DNA of 64,000 nucleotides, from NCBI RefSeq assembly GCF_021165935.1, contig NZ_CP088953.1:3574501-3638500 (forward strand), given 5' to 3'. Position 1 is the first letter of the stretch. Each line of letters begins with the position of its first letter. Under the pieces are notes generated by a model. The model had not been told where the DNA came from and did not search any database. It saw only the letters and a list, made by a program, of their open reading frames with translations. Shown in pieces: positions 50,981 to 63,085 of this stretch. The stretch is from Microbulbifer elongatus (GTDB lineage Bacteria; Pseudomonadota; Gammaproteobacteria; Pseudomonadales; Cellvibrionaceae). A program made the translations under genes and the position numbers.

Positions 50981-52039
50981 TTATCCGTCACCCATCACGG
51001 CCGGCATGGGAATGGCGTATTCTCTGGAGAGCTGCTGCAGGTCTTCTTCGATGGTGGGATAAAGAGAGACGCCCTGTGCCATCTGCTCACGCCGCAACGC
51101 CCAGGCCCGCTTGCCGGGTACACGGGCGGAACCGCCCTCATCCGTTGCGCAGGACTCCCACAAGTGGGTCAGCGCTGCAGTCTGGCGAAGGAAGTTCTGC
51201 TCACTGCCAAACGCCTTGGGGTCAATGATCTGCAGGAATACCGAATTGGCTTCATCGTCTCCCTTCACCTCATCGGCGCGACCGTAACCACCGAGCCCCA
51301 TGGTAAGCACTTCCAGCATGGCGGACAGGGCCGCACCTTTATAACCGTGGTCTGCACCACCCACCGGCAGTATGCTGCCGCCATCGGCAAATGCCGCCGG
51401 ATCGTCGGAGAGGTTGCCATCGCGGTCTTTGAGGTATTTCTCCGGCAATGTATCACCTTCCCGCTCCGCGCGCGCCACATAGCCACCAGCGGTGACGGAC
51501 ATACTGATATCAAACAGTAACGGGTAATCCGCGGCCGGTGCGCAGAAAGCGATGGGGTTGGCGGAAAACAGTGGGGTTTTACAGCCCTGGGGAGAAACCG
51601 TCTCTTCCGCGGGGGTGGAACAGGTGAGGATCCCCACGCAATTGCGCTCCACAATTCGCGGCAGATACGCCGCCAGGCAGGCGATATGCTGGCTGCGGCG
51701 AATGGTCGCCGTCACCACACCGTGCTCTCGGATTCTCTCCAGAGCCTGATCAATGGCCTGATTGACAATCCAGGGACCCGGCAAAAAGTCCGCATCCCAG
51801 TTAAAGGTATTACCGCGATCCGACAACACGTTGGGTTCTCCCTCGATGCGCGAGGCCCCGCTTTGCAACCACTTGAGATTACTCGCTACCCGGTGCAGCC
51901 CATGGGTGGTAAATCCCATCAGATCGGCCTGCAGGAAAGTTTCCGCCATCACATCGGCACGTGCTCGGGCGAGGCCCGTCGAGGCAAACAGGTCGCTGGC
52001 AAACTGTTTCAGGTCACGCGCGTTGTATCGGGTGGACAT
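50981..52039 (-). CDS. Ldh/malate-lactate dehydrogenase family oxidoreductase
   Basis: A 352-residue NAD(P)-dependent dehydrogenase of the Ldh (YlbC/ComC, type-2 malate/L-lactate) family. The family's features are visible: HGLHRVASN near residue 45, RRSQHIACLAAYLPRI (catalytic His), SANPIAFCAP, LFDISMSVTAGGY, and PVGGADHGYKGAALSAMLEVLTMGLGG. Members reduce or oxidise 2-oxoacids, 2-hydroxyacids or cyclic imines. Beside an aminotransferase it could act on a 2-oxoacid product. It lies upstream of the receptor gene on the same strand. Confidence 0.9.
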   Translation of the reverse strand: MSTRYNARDLKQFASDLFASTGLARARADVMAETFLQADLMGFTTHGLHRVASNLKWLQSGASRIEGEPNVLSDRGNTFNWDADFLPGPWIVNQAIDQALERIREHGVVTATIRRSQHIACLAAYLPRIVERNCVGILTCSTPAEETVSPQGCKTPLFSANPIAFCAPAADYPLLFDISMSVTAGGYVARAEREGDTLPEKYLKDRDGNLSDDPAAFADGGSILPVGGADHGYKGAALSAMLEVLTMGLGGYGRADEVKGDDEANSVFLQIIDPKAFGSEQNFLRQTAALTHLWESCATDEGGSARVPGKRAWALRREQMAQGVSLYPTIEEDLQQLSREYAIPMPAVMGDG

Positions 52040-52076
52040 GTATTCTCCTTTTATCGGCGTTTTTCGGCGTTGACGA

Positions 52077-52493
52077 TCATTGATCGGATACTTTTCCCCG
52101 CAGGGATTTTATCTGCCCTCGGCGGGACTTCTGCTTTAAACGGCGCTCGCGGGATCCCCGTGTGGGCTTGGTGGCGACCCGCTTCTTCGGGACTTTCGCG
52201 ACGCTGACAATCAGTTCGCCCAACCGCTCCAGCACATCCGCGCGGTTTTTCTCCTGGGTGCGGAATCTCTGCCCCTTGATCACCACAACGCCATCGGCGG
52301 TGATGCGCTGGTCGCGTAAGCCTAGCAGGCGCTCTTTGATTGCCGGAGGCAAACTGGAAGCGCGAATATCGAAACGCAGGTGAATTGCGGTGGAGACCTT
52401 GTTGACGTTTTGCCCACCGGCACCGCCGGATCGCATCGCGTGCATATCGACCTCTTCCAGAGGGATTTCCAGGTTTTGAGAAATTTTCCACAT
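52077..52493 (-). CDS. arfB: Alternative ribosome-rescue factor ArfB
   Basis: A 138-residue peptidyl-tRNA hydrolase that frees ribosomes stalled without a stop codon. The catalytic GGQ is in RSGGAGGQNVNKVSTA (residues about 22-37). The C-terminal basic tail (RGSRERRLKQKSRRGQIKSLRGK) is the part that enters the empty mRNA channel. Length matches E. coli YaeJ (140). Confidence 0.96.
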   Translation of the reverse strand: MWKISQNLEIPLEEVDMHAMRSGGAGGQNVNKVSTAIHLRFDIRASSLPPAIKERLLGLRDQRITADGVVVIKGQRFRTQEKNRADVLERLGELIVSVAKVPKKRVATKPTRGSRERRLKQKSRRGQIKSLRGKVSDQ

Positions 52494-52589
52494 ATTAAGG
52501 GGCAGTATAATGAGCTGTGTTTATAACGCTAACTTTCGTCTATGCTGTGAGCAAAAGGCGCAAATTTATACCTCTATCAGGGGTAGCAC

Positions 52590-54596
52590 ATGTTAGGAAC
52601 CGGCATGCCTGAGACCACCGACAACAGTAAACAACCGGCCCACTTCAACCCGCCGGTATTTTACTCGGCCACTGCGGTACTGCTGATGATGGTCGCCTAT
52701 GCCGTTCTGGCTCCCGACCACGCGACATCCACGTTTAAAACCATGCAGACGTGGATCGTAACGCATATGAGCTGGTACTACGTGTTAACGGTGGCGGTGA
52801 TTCTGATTGGCACCATTGTCATCGCCATGTCGCGCTTTGGTGAAATAAAGATGGGGCCGGAGCACGCGGAGCCCGAGTACGATTTTACCTCCTGGTTCGC
52901 CATGCTGTTTTCCGCTGGTATGGGGATAGGATTACTGTTTTTCGGCGTGGCCGAGCCGGTCATGCACTACCTGCAGCCACCGGTTGGGGAGACCGGCACC
53001 GTATTTGCCGCCCGCGAAGCCATGGTGCTGACCTTTTTCCACTGGGGCTTCCACGCCTGGGCCATCTACGCCATTGTGGCCCTGATACTCGCCTACTTCA
53101 GCTATCGCCACAAACTCCCTCTCACCCTGCGCTCCGCCCTGTATCCGCTGATAGGTGAACGTATCTACGGTCCCATCGGCCATGCCGTGGATGTGTTCGC
53201 CATTGTCGGTACCGTGTGCGGTGTCGCCACTACGCTCGGCTACGGCGTATTGCAGATCAACTCCGGGCTCAATCACCTGTTCGGGCTACCAGTGGGACAG
53301 TCGGTGCAGGTCGTATTGATTGTGGTTACCACCATTCTCGCCACAGTCTCGGTAGTGCTTGGGCTGGATGCAGGGATCAAGCGCCTTTCACAGCTCAATA
53401 TGACCCTCGCCGCGATACTTCTGATCATGGTGTTGTTACTGGGCAGTACGGTATACCTGCTGCAGGCGTTCGTGCAAAACTTCGGAAGTTACGTATCGGA
53501 AATCGTCAGCAAAACATTCAACCTGTTTGCCTACGAGCCCACCGACTGGCTCGGAGGCTGGACAATTCTCTACTGGGGCTGGTGGATGTCCTGGTCCCCC
53601 TTTGTGGGCCTGTTTATTGCACGGATCTCCCGCGGGCGTACCATTCGTGAGTTTGTGATTGGCGCCATGCTGGTGCCGGCATTGGTCACCATGTTATGGA
53701 TGACGTTCTTTGGCAATTCCGCCATCCATATGATTCTCGATCAGGGAATGACGCAGTTAGGCGAAGTCGTTGCCAGAGACCAGTCGGTGGCCCTTTTCCA
53801 GTTTCTGGAGCAGTTTCCCTTTTCTTCTGTCTTCTCCTTTGTCGCGGTCATCATGGTGATCGTCTTCTTTGTCACCTCGGCGGATTCCGGTGCCCTGGTG
53901 GTGAATATGCTCTCGTCCCACGGCAGAGATGAAACGCCTCTCTGGCAACGGATATTCTGGTGCGCCTTGATCGGGGTGGTGGCCATTGCACTGCTGCTCG
54001 CCGGCGGTCTCGGCTCACTCCAGACCGCAGTGATTGCCAGTGCACTGCCTTTTTCCGCCATTTTGCTGTGTGCCATGTACGGTCTGGTCAAGGCATTGCG
54101 CACAGACACGGTAAAACGCACCACACAGTCTGCCATTGTTGCACCGATCAGCGCACGCAACCCGGTAGTGTGGCAACGGCGGCTGAAAAATGCGCTCAAA
54201 TTGCCCTCCCTGGCCGAAGTGCACGAGTATATTCGCGATGTGGGTAAGCCTGCGCTGGAAGAATTTGCCGAAGAGATGCGCAAAAATGGCTACGAGACCG
54301 AAGTCACCGAGAAACACAATCAATGGGTTCAGCTGACCGTATGCCAGGGCGATGAAACCGGATTCGTTTACGGTATTTACCCCAAGGCCACACTCAAGCC
54401 CGACGCCAGCCAGCCGGATAAAGAGCTGGCCGACGATTACGATGACGGTTCACCGGATACCTATTTCCGCGCGGAGGTACACCTCTACGAGGGCGGCCAG
54501 GATTACGACGTGATGGGGTGGACCAAGGACCAGCTGCTCACCGATATGGTCACCCAGTACGAGCGGCACCTGCAGTTTCTGCACACCCTGCGTTAA
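52590..54596 (+). CDS. BCCT-family transporter (BetT-like), first copy
   Basis: A 668-residue betaine/choline/carnitine transporter with 12 transmembrane helices and the family signature GWTILYWGWWMSWSPFVGLFIARISRGRTIREF near residue 325. The glycine-rich AGMGIGLLFFGVAEPV segment marks the sodium/substrate region. A long C-terminal cytoplasmic tail (about 150 residues) places it with BetT. The ATG at 52590 has AGGGG 6 nt upstream. The likely role is osmoprotectant or choline uptake, driven by Na+ or H+. A close paralogue follows in tandem. Confidence 0.94.
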   Translation: MLGTGMPETTDNSKQPAHFNPPVFYSATAVLLMMVAYAVLAPDHATSTFKTMQTWIVTHMSWYYVLTVAVILIGTIVIAMSRFGEIKMGPEHAEPEYDFTSWFAMLFSAGMGIGLLFFGVAEPVMHYLQPPVGETGTVFAAREAMVLTFFHWGFHAWAIYAIVALILAYFSYRHKLPLTLRSALYPLIGERIYGPIGHAVDVFAIVGTVCGVATTLGYGVLQINSGLNHLFGLPVGQSVQVVLIVVTTILATVSVVLGLDAGIKRLSQLNMTLAAILLIMVLLLGSTVYLLQAFVQNFGSYVSEIVSKTFNLFAYEPTDWLGGWTILYWGWWMSWSPFVGLFIARISRGRTIREFVIGAMLVPALVTMLWMTFFGNSAIHMILDQGMTQLGEVVARDQSVALFQFLEQFPFSSVFSFVAVIMVIVFFVTSADSGALVVNMLSSHGRDETPLWQRIFWCALIGVVAIALLLAGGLGSLQTAVIASALPFSAILLCAMYGLVKALRTDTVKRTTQSAIVAPISARNPVVWQRRLKNALKLPSLAEVHEYIRDVGKPALEEFAEEMRKNGYETEVTEKHNQWVQLTVCQGDETGFVYGIYPKATLKPDASQPDKELADDYDDGSPDTYFRAEVHLYEGGQDYDVMGWTKDQLLTDMVTQYERHLQFLHTLR

Positions 54597-54658
54597 CCGC
54601 CAGGGAAAACTGCTTGAGAGATTGATTTACCCCGACATTTCCCGACCGAGTCAGACCC

Positions 54659-56647
54659 ATGCAATCGCATACCACCGAAGACGGCAAAGCAAAGTTTGAT
54701 CCGCCGGTTTTCTACACCGCCACCGGCTTACTCCTGCTCCTGGTGGCGTACGCGGTGTTCTTTCCGGAAGATGCCACCGCCCGCTTCCAGAGCATGCAAA
54801 GTGGCATTGTCACTTATATGGGCTGGTACTATGTGCTGATTGTCGCGGTACTGTTAGTGACCGTGGTCATCATCAGTATGTCGCGGCTCGGCGACATCAA
54901 ACTCGGGCCCGAACACGAAAAACCCGAATACGGCTTCTGGTCCTGGCTCGCCATGCTGTTCTCTGCGGGTATCGGCATCGGCCTGCTGTTTTTCGGTGTC
55001 GCCGAGCCGGTGATGCACTATATGAACCCGCCGGATGCGGAGCCCGGGACCATCGCCGCCGCGCGCGAAGCCATGATCCTGAGTATTTTCCACTGGGGTT
55101 TCCACGTGTGGGCCATTTTTGCCGGCGTGGCGCTGATTCTCGGTTACTTCAGTTATCGCCACAATCTGCCGCTGACACTGCGCTCCGCGCTCTATCCGAT
55201 GATTGGTGAGCGCATCCACGGTCCCATTGGCCATGCCATTGATGTGTTTGCCATTGTGAGCACCGTGTGTGGTGTCGCCACCACCCTGGGGTTTGGTGTA
55301 CTGCAGATGAACTCCGGGCTGAATCACCTGTTCGGCATTCCTGTCGGTGAGGTCACTCAGGTGATACTGATCGTCGTCACCACCTCCCTTGCCACCGTCT
55401 CTGTCGTAGTTGGACTGGATGCGGGCATCAAACGCCTGTCACAGCTGAATATGGGCCTGGCCGCCCTGCTATGCCTGACCATTCTGGTACTCGGAAGTAC
55501 CGTGTTTCTGTTCCAGGCGTTTGTACAGAACCTGGGAAGCTACCTGTCGGTGCCGGTCAACCGAACCTTCAATCTCTATGCCTATGCACCTACCGACTGG
55601 ATCGGCGGCTGGACGATTTTTTACTGGGGCTGGTGCCTGAGCTGGTCACCTTTTGTCGGGTTGTTTATCGCGCGTATTTCCCGCGGCCGCACCATTCGGG
55701 AATTCGCTGTGGGCACGCTGCTGATGCCTACACTGATCACCATCATCTGGCTGACCGTGTTCGGCAACTCCGCCATCAAGATGATCCGCGACGAGGGCCT
55801 GCAGTCTCTCGCAGACATGATTCAGAAAGATCAGTCGCTGGCACTGTTCCAGTTCCTGGAGCAATTTCCGTTCTCCCAGGCGCTGTCCGGCCTCGCCATT
55901 ATTTTGGTGGTCATCTTCTTCATCACCTCCGCCGACTCCGGTGCCATGGTGATGAACATGCTCTCGTCCCATGGGCGTGACGATACCCCGGCCTGGCAGC
56001 GGATTTTCTGGTCAGCCATTATCGGCGTGGTCGCGATTGCCCTGCTGCTCGCCGGTGGGCTTGCGTCACTGCAAACCGCTGCCATTGCCAGTGCGCTGCC
56101 TTTCTCGATCATCCTGTTGGTGGCCATCTACGGACTCATCAAGGCACTGCGTATGGACTCCGCCAAAAAGGATGCGCAATCCGCACCGGTGGCCCCGATC
56201 AGTGCCCGAAACCCGGTCTCCTGGGAACGCCGCCTGCGCAATCTGGTACAGCTGCCTTCCCTGCAGGAAGTCCACGAATACATTCACGAGACAGCCGAGC
56301 CCGCCCTGCGTAAATTCGCCGCACAGATGCAAAAAAACGGGTTTGTCGCCGAAGTCACGGAAGACGAAAACGCGGTGGTACATCTCACCGTGTACCAGGG
56401 TGACGAAGTGGACTTTCTCTACAGCATCTACCCCAAAGCACATCTGAAGCCCAATGCCAGCAATGCGGATACGGTGCTGGACGATAACCACGACGACGGC
56501 TCACCAGACATCTATTTTCGTGCGGAAGTCCATTTGAGCGAGGGCGGCCAGGATTACGATGTGATGGGCTGGACCAGTGACCAGCTGTTGACCGACATCC
56601 TGTCGCAGTACGAGCGGCATCTGCAGTTCCTTCACTCCCTGCGTTAA
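54659..56647 (+). CDS. BCCT-family transporter (BetT-like), second copy
   Basis: A 662-residue paralogue of the gene before it, alike over its entire length, including AGIGIGLLFFGVAEPVMHY and GWTIFYWGWCLSWSPFVGLFIARISRGRTIREF. The C-terminal tail ends nearly identically (GGQDYDVMGWTSDQLLTDILSQYERHLQFLHSLR against the same pattern in copy one). It starts 62 nt downstream. Differences in the loops suggest the two have diverged in substrate or control. No betaine-synthesis genes are adjacent. Confidence 0.94.
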   Translation: MQSHTTEDGKAKFDPPVFYTATGLLLLLVAYAVFFPEDATARFQSMQSGIVTYMGWYYVLIVAVLLVTVVIISMSRLGDIKLGPEHEKPEYGFWSWLAMLFSAGIGIGLLFFGVAEPVMHYMNPPDAEPGTIAAAREAMILSIFHWGFHVWAIFAGVALILGYFSYRHNLPLTLRSALYPMIGERIHGPIGHAIDVFAIVSTVCGVATTLGFGVLQMNSGLNHLFGIPVGEVTQVILIVVTTSLATVSVVVGLDAGIKRLSQLNMGLAALLCLTILVLGSTVFLFQAFVQNLGSYLSVPVNRTFNLYAYAPTDWIGGWTIFYWGWCLSWSPFVGLFIARISRGRTIREFAVGTLLMPTLITIIWLTVFGNSAIKMIRDEGLQSLADMIQKDQSLALFQFLEQFPFSQALSGLAIILVVIFFITSADSGAMVMNMLSSHGRDDTPAWQRIFWSAIIGVVAIALLLAGGLASLQTAAIASALPFSIILLVAIYGLIKALRMDSAKKDAQSAPVAPISARNPVSWERRLRNLVQLPSLQEVHEYIHETAEPALRKFAAQMQKNGFVAEVTEDENAVVHLTVYQGDEVDFLYSIYPKAHLKPNASNADTVLDDNHDDGSPDIYFRAEVHLSEGGQDYDVMGWTSDQLLTDILSQYERHLQFLHSLR

Positions 56648-56718
56648 TCGGCGGGTTTGCAACGATTACTTGAAACCAGGCTAATCAATACCAGTACAAT
56701 GGCCGGGTTATCCACAGG

Positions 56719-57249
56719 ATGATTCCGGCCATGTACTTACTGCACACACCACGACTGCAATTGCGCAGACTCACTGATAGTGACGACGACGCGCGCTTTA
56801 CCCTCACACTGCTCAACGATCCGGATTTCCACCGTTTTATCGGTGACCGCGGTGTGCATTCCCTCGAGGATGCACGCAATTACCTGCTACAAGGCCCCAT
56901 TGCCATGTACCAGAGTCACGGTTTTGGCATGTACCTTGTGGAGCTGAAGGATGGTACGCCCATCGGTCAGGCGGGATTGCTACGCAGGAACGGGCTCGAT
57001 GACGTGGATATCGGCTTTGCCTTCCTGCCGCAGTATCGCGGCCAGGGATTTGCAAGGGAATCCGCCACGGCGGTAATGGACTGGGGGAAACAGCAGCTGG
57101 CATTAAAGCGCATCGTCGCCATTGCCTCACCGGACAACCAGCGTTCCATTCACCTGCTAGAGAAACTTGGCCTTGAGAAAGAAAGGCCGGTCACCTTGCC
57201 CGGTAGCGATGAGCAGCTATTACTGATGGGATGGAATCAGTCGAGCTGA
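56719..57249 (+). CDS. GNAT acetyltransferase (RimJ/RimL-like)
   Basis: A 176-residue N-acetyltransferase. It opens LHTPRLQLRRLTDSD and has GTPIGQAGLLRRNGLDDVDIGFAFLPQYRGQGFARESATAVMDW with the acetyl-CoA-binding R/Q-x-x-G-x-A loop, then RIVAIASPDNQRSIHLLEKLGLEKE. The RimJ/RimL type acetylates ribosomal-protein N-termini or small amines; substrate unknown. ATG at 56719 or 56731 are both possible starts. Confidence 0.92.
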   Translation: MIPAMYLLHTPRLQLRRLTDSDDDARFTLTLLNDPDFHRFIGDRGVHSLEDARNYLLQGPIAMYQSHGFGMYLVELKDGTPIGQAGLLRRNGLDDVDIGFAFLPQYRGQGFARESATAVMDWGKQQLALKRIVAIASPDNQRSIHLLEKLGLEKERPVTLPGSDEQLLLMGWNQSS

Positions 57250-57286
57250 ACGCTCTCCCGTGTCCCTCCCAGTCCCGTCCTGAAAT

Positions 57287-57314
57287 AAAAAAGCGAGCCG
57301 AAGCTCGCTTTTTT
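57287..57314. terminator. Bidirectional terminator between GNAT gene and symporter
   Basis: AAAAAAGCGAGC, loop CGAA, and its complement ending in TTTTTT. It serves the convergent genes on both sides. Confidence 0.92.
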
Positions 57315-57343
57315 ACTGGTTACACATTTAGTCGATTGCAAAT

Positions 57344-59043
57344 TCAGTGCGCGCTGGCCTGACCTGCCCCCTGCGGGAAACGAATACTCTCCACCATTTC
57401 CTGTACATCCTGGGGCGCCTGCCGGGTCACTTTTGCCACCCCGATGGCCACCGCGAAGTTGATGATCATCCCCAGGGTGCCAATGCCCTCCGGGGAGATA
57501 CCAAACCACCAGTTATCCGGAGAGTTGGCCGCCGGGTTGATAAACTTGAAGTAGCAGATGTAAGCGGCGGTAAACAGGATACCGGAGACCATACCGGCGA
57601 TGGCGCCTTCCTTGTTCATCCGCTTGGAGAAGATCCCCATGATGATCGCCGGGAAGAAGGACGATGCCGCGAGCCCGAAGGCAAAGGCGACCACCTGCGC
57701 CACAAAGCCCGGCGGGTTGATCCCCAGATAACCGGCAATACAGATGGCCACGGCGGCGGCACCGCGGGCGTAGAGCAGTTCCTTCTTCTCGCTGATATTG
57801 GGCATCAGATTGCGCTTCAGCAGGTCGTGGGAGATGGATGTGGAGATCACCAGCAGCAGGCCTGCAGAGGTCGACAGTGCGGCGGCCACACCGCCGGCAG
57901 CTACCAGGGCGATCACCCAGGCGGGCAGATCGGCAATTTCCGGATTTGCCAGCACCATGATGTCGCGGTCGACGCTCATCTCATTGCGCTCATCCCCGGA
58001 GTAGAACATCTTGCCGTCGGCATTTTTGTCTTCCCACTTGATCAAGCCGGTTTCTTCCCAGTTGGAAATCCAGCTGGGGGCTTCCGCGTGGGCGGTGCCC
58101 TGTCCATCCGGGCCGTTGATGGTGTCGATCATGTTCACCCGCGCGAAGGAGGCGATGGCCGGTGCGGTGGTGTACAGCAGGGCTATAAACAGCAGTGCCC
58201 AACCGGCGGACTTCCGCGCGTCGCGCACTTTCGGCACAGTAAAGAAGCGCACGATGACATGGGGAAGACCGGCGGTTCCCACCATCAGTGCGGCAGTGAT
58301 AAAGAAGACATCGATGGTGCTTTTGGTACCGGAAGTGTATTCGGCAAAGCCGAGTTCTGCGGAGAGTCCGTCGAGTTTATCCAGCAGGTAGGTGCCGTCC
58401 GACAGCATGCCACCGAAGCCGGTTTGCGGCAGGGGGTGTCCGGTCATCATGATGGAGATAAAAATCGCCGGCACCATGTAGGCAAAGATCAGCAACAGTA
58501 CTGGGCAACCTGGGTATAGGTAATGCCTTTCATACCGCCGAGCACCGCGTAGAAGAACACCACCCCCATACCGATAATGACACCAGTGGCAATATCCACT
58601 TCCAGGAAGCGGGAAAACACCACACCGACACCGCGCATCTGCCCGGCCACATAGGTAAAGCACACGAAGATGGCACAGACTACAGCCACGGTCCGTGCGG
58701 CCTGGGAGTAGTAGCGATCACCGATAAAGTCCGGCACGGTAAATTTACCGAACTTGCGCAGGTAAGGTGCGAGGCACAGTGCCAGTAGCACGTAGCCCCC
58801 GGTCCAGCCCAGCAGGTACACCGCGCCGTCGTAACCCATAAAGGAAATCAGGCCGGCCATGGAAATAAACGAGGCCGCCGACATCCAGTCCGCCGCGGTG
58901 GCCATGCCGTTGGCCACCGGGTGTACGCCGCCGCCGGCGACGTAAAAGTCGTTGGTGGAGCCGGCACGGGCCCACAGCGCGATGCCGATATAGAGAACGA
59001 AGGTCGCACCGACAATCAGAAAAGTAAGGCTCTGTACGTCCAT
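57344..59043 (-). pseudogene. Sodium:solute symporter (SSS/ActP-like), frameshifted
   Basis: Two overlapping frames together make one SSS-family symporter of about 565 residues, probably for acetate or a similar acid. The N-terminal part (59043 down to about 58495) starts [20 protein letters not shown] and reaches [15 protein letters not shown], then runs into a stop. The C-terminal part resumes in the next frame with [17 protein letters not shown] and continues to the end at 57344. One missing base around 58494-58500 (TACTGTTGCTGATC on the minus strand) explains it. There is no other damage, so it is a recent mutation or a sequencing error. The DUF4212 partner lies 3 nt upstream. Confidence 0.88.
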
Positions 59044-59046
59044 GAT

Positions 59047-59409
59047 TTAGTGACCTCCCTGCAGCTGTTGTGCTTGGGATTGCTGTGCATGGGATTGTTG
59101 CACTTCGGGTGCAGCGGCGGTATTCGTCTGCTCGGCAGGTTCGTCGTCTTCGTAGACGCCGTACTTTTTATCCAGCTGATTCATTTTGTAGACGTAGACA
59201 AAGATCAGCACCAGGAACATGTAGATGGCGCCCTGCTGGGCAAACCAGAAACCGAGCTTAAAACCGCCCATGCGGATCTGGTTCAGCTCGTCCACGAACA
59301 GAATGCCGCAGCCGAAAGACACCACAAACCACACCACCAGCAAGCTGAACATCAGCTTGAGGTTCTCCCGCCAGTAATCACTGGCCTTCTGTTTACTCTC
59401 GAAACTCAT
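59047..59409 (-). CDS. DUF4212 small subunit of sodium:solute symporter
   Basis: A 120-residue two-helix membrane protein (LMFSLLVVWFVVSFGCGILF; WFAQQGAIYMFLVLIFVYVYKMNQLDKKYG) of the DUF4212 family, which accompanies a subgroup of SSS symporters. A Gln/Ala/His-rich tail of about 25 residues (VQQSHAQQSQAQQLQGGH) is longer than I would expect. ATG at 59409 was chosen as GGAG lies 8 nt upstream; a GTG at 59418 is in frame. It ends 3 nt before the symporter gene. Confidence 0.9.
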   Translation of the reverse strand: MSFESKQKASDYWRENLKLMFSLLVVWFVVSFGCGILFVDELNQIRMGGFKLGFWFAQQGAIYMFLVLIFVYVYKMNQLDKKYGVYEDDEPAEQTNTAAAPEVQQSHAQQSQAQQLQGGH

Positions 59410-59467
59410 CGTTTTCACTCCACTTTATTGTGCACTTATTGTTGGTTTGAAATTGGATCCGGGTTGA

Positions 59468-60757
59468 TCAAAAAACATATTTCACTGACAGCTGCATACG
59501 GTGTAGCTCACCCTGATCGTTCTTCAGTAATCCACTCAGGTTTTCCACTTCCTTACTGGCAAAAATATACTCGCCGCCCAAGGTCATCTTCGGCACCGGT
59601 GAATACATCAGGTTCAGGTGCAGGCTCTGGTAAGACGAAGGCGTCATATCGCCAACCGTATCCGGGTTGTCCGCCGTAGTGGCGGAAAGCACCAGGTTAC
59701 TGCGCCACTGGTCACTCCAGAAATGACGCAGTGCCACGTAGCCTCCGTGCTGGTCGATCAGATCGATACTGCCATCAATGGGATCGATAATACCGCCGCG
59801 GTAGCTGTTTAACCCCAGGTAGCGGCCCAGGGCATTGCCGTAGCTGTACATAAAGCGCAGATCGTCGCGACCCAGCTGCCATTTCCCGGCGAGACTGATG
59901 GCATAACCCTGCTCGGACTCGTTGCTGCCATCGGCGTGATCATAGGCCAGCTCGCGACTCAGGGAAGCGATGGAATAACTCAGATCACCCAGGCTGTTGT
60001 CGTAGCGCAGCACCATATCCGGACGGCTGTTGTCGTCGTAGGGGTTTTCGGCTCCGTTGTACAGGGTCGTGGCCGGGTTTTCCGCGGCAATCATCACCTT
60101 GCCACTGCCGAGGCCCTGGGTATAACGCAGCTGCGGCTGGCGCTCAAAAATTGTGCCCACCGGGCCGACAAAATCCAGTCCTTCCGGCAAGGTGCCCACA
60201 TTGAAAAAAGTGGACCAGGTCTGACCCGCAAGCAGCGCGCGGTCGCCATCCATATTCCAGTTCACATAGGCGTGGCGCAGGCGCTGGGCGTAGGAGTTGC
60301 TGATACGCTCATCCCCCTGCCCGCCCGCCATGGCATCGATCTCGATATGGGTCTCTACGCGGCCGGCCCCGGCCTGGGTGGAAGACTTGAAAAACAGCCG
60401 GGTGGATTTGGCGTGGGCGTTGTAGTGCACATCGCCACTCTCTCCGCCGACGGGGATGGTGGACGGCACATCGCTGAAGATGCTGTCGAGTTTGACGTAG
60501 CCACCGATCTGGATATCGGTGCTGCCGAAGCGAGAGGTTTTTGGCGGTTCCGGGTTTTCAACTACCACAGCCGGCTGGCTCGCGGCCAACTGATCCACCT
60601 GCGCCTGAAGCTGGGCAATGCGCTGTTGCAACTGCTCCGCGGTCATTACCCGGGATGAAACATTGTCGGGCTCGGCCGCGAGCGCGGGCAAACCATTCAC
60701 CATCGCTACCAGCGCCACTGCGCTGGCCAAACTGCTTTTTATTATTCTTTCCGACAT
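59468..60757 (-). CDS. DcaP-like outer-membrane porin
   Basis: A 429-residue porin. The signal peptide (MSERIIKSSLASAVALVAMV to ALA) is followed by a short coiled coil (TAEQLQQRIAQLQAQVDQLAAS), as in trimeric DcaP-type porins. A beta-barrel then ends in the aromatic HRMQLSVKYVF. DcaP-type channels pass small organic acids. I start at the ATG at 60757, giving the normal signal. It lies upstream of the DUF4212/symporter genes on the same strand and diverges from acs, consistent with acetate or carboxylate uptake. Confidence 0.9.
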   Translation of the reverse strand: MSERIIKSSLASAVALVAMVNGLPALAAEPDNVSSRVMTAEQLQQRIAQLQAQVDQLAASQPAVVVENPEPPKTSRFGSTDIQIGGYVKLDSIFSDVPSTIPVGGESGDVHYNAHAKSTRLFFKSSTQAGAGRVETHIEIDAMAGGQGDERISNSYAQRLRHAYVNWNMDGDRALLAGQTWSTFFNVGTLPEGLDFVGPVGTIFERQPQLRYTQGLGSGKVMIAAENPATTLYNGAENPYDDNSRPDMVLRYDNSLGDLSYSIASLSRELAYDHADGSNESEQGYAISLAGKWQLGRDDLRFMYSYGNALGRYLGLNSYRGGIIDPIDGSIDLIDQHGGYVALRHFWSDQWRSNLVLSATTADNPDTVGDMTPSSYQSLHLNLMYSPVPKMTLGGEYIFASKEVENLSGLLKNDQGELHRMQLSVKYVF

Positions 60758-60965
60758 AGTCTTTGTCCTTGCCGTCGTTTGTTGGAGTGAGCACTCCAAG
60801 CAAACAACTTCGCGGATCCATCGGGTATTAGCCAATGGTCTAAATTCGACCAATGGCTATACCAAAGATGGTAACTGCGCCGTCCTTTTCCCGCCTTTCG
60901 ACTTTTGTCTAATACGACCTGTCGCGGCGCCGGTGCCAGAATGCAGCGCATAAGAAATTGCACTG

Positions 60966-62936
<1,971 letters not shown>

Positions 62937-63085
62937 CCGACCCACCCACAGCCCAAAGCAGCAGTCCCCAAAAAATAACAAGCAGAAAAATAACAGCAGG
63001 AAGCGGTGGGGTTTTCCCGTTACACTTTTCATTCCAAGCAGAAAACGTGAACCGGGAAAATCCCACTGACCAGGGATGCAAAGCG

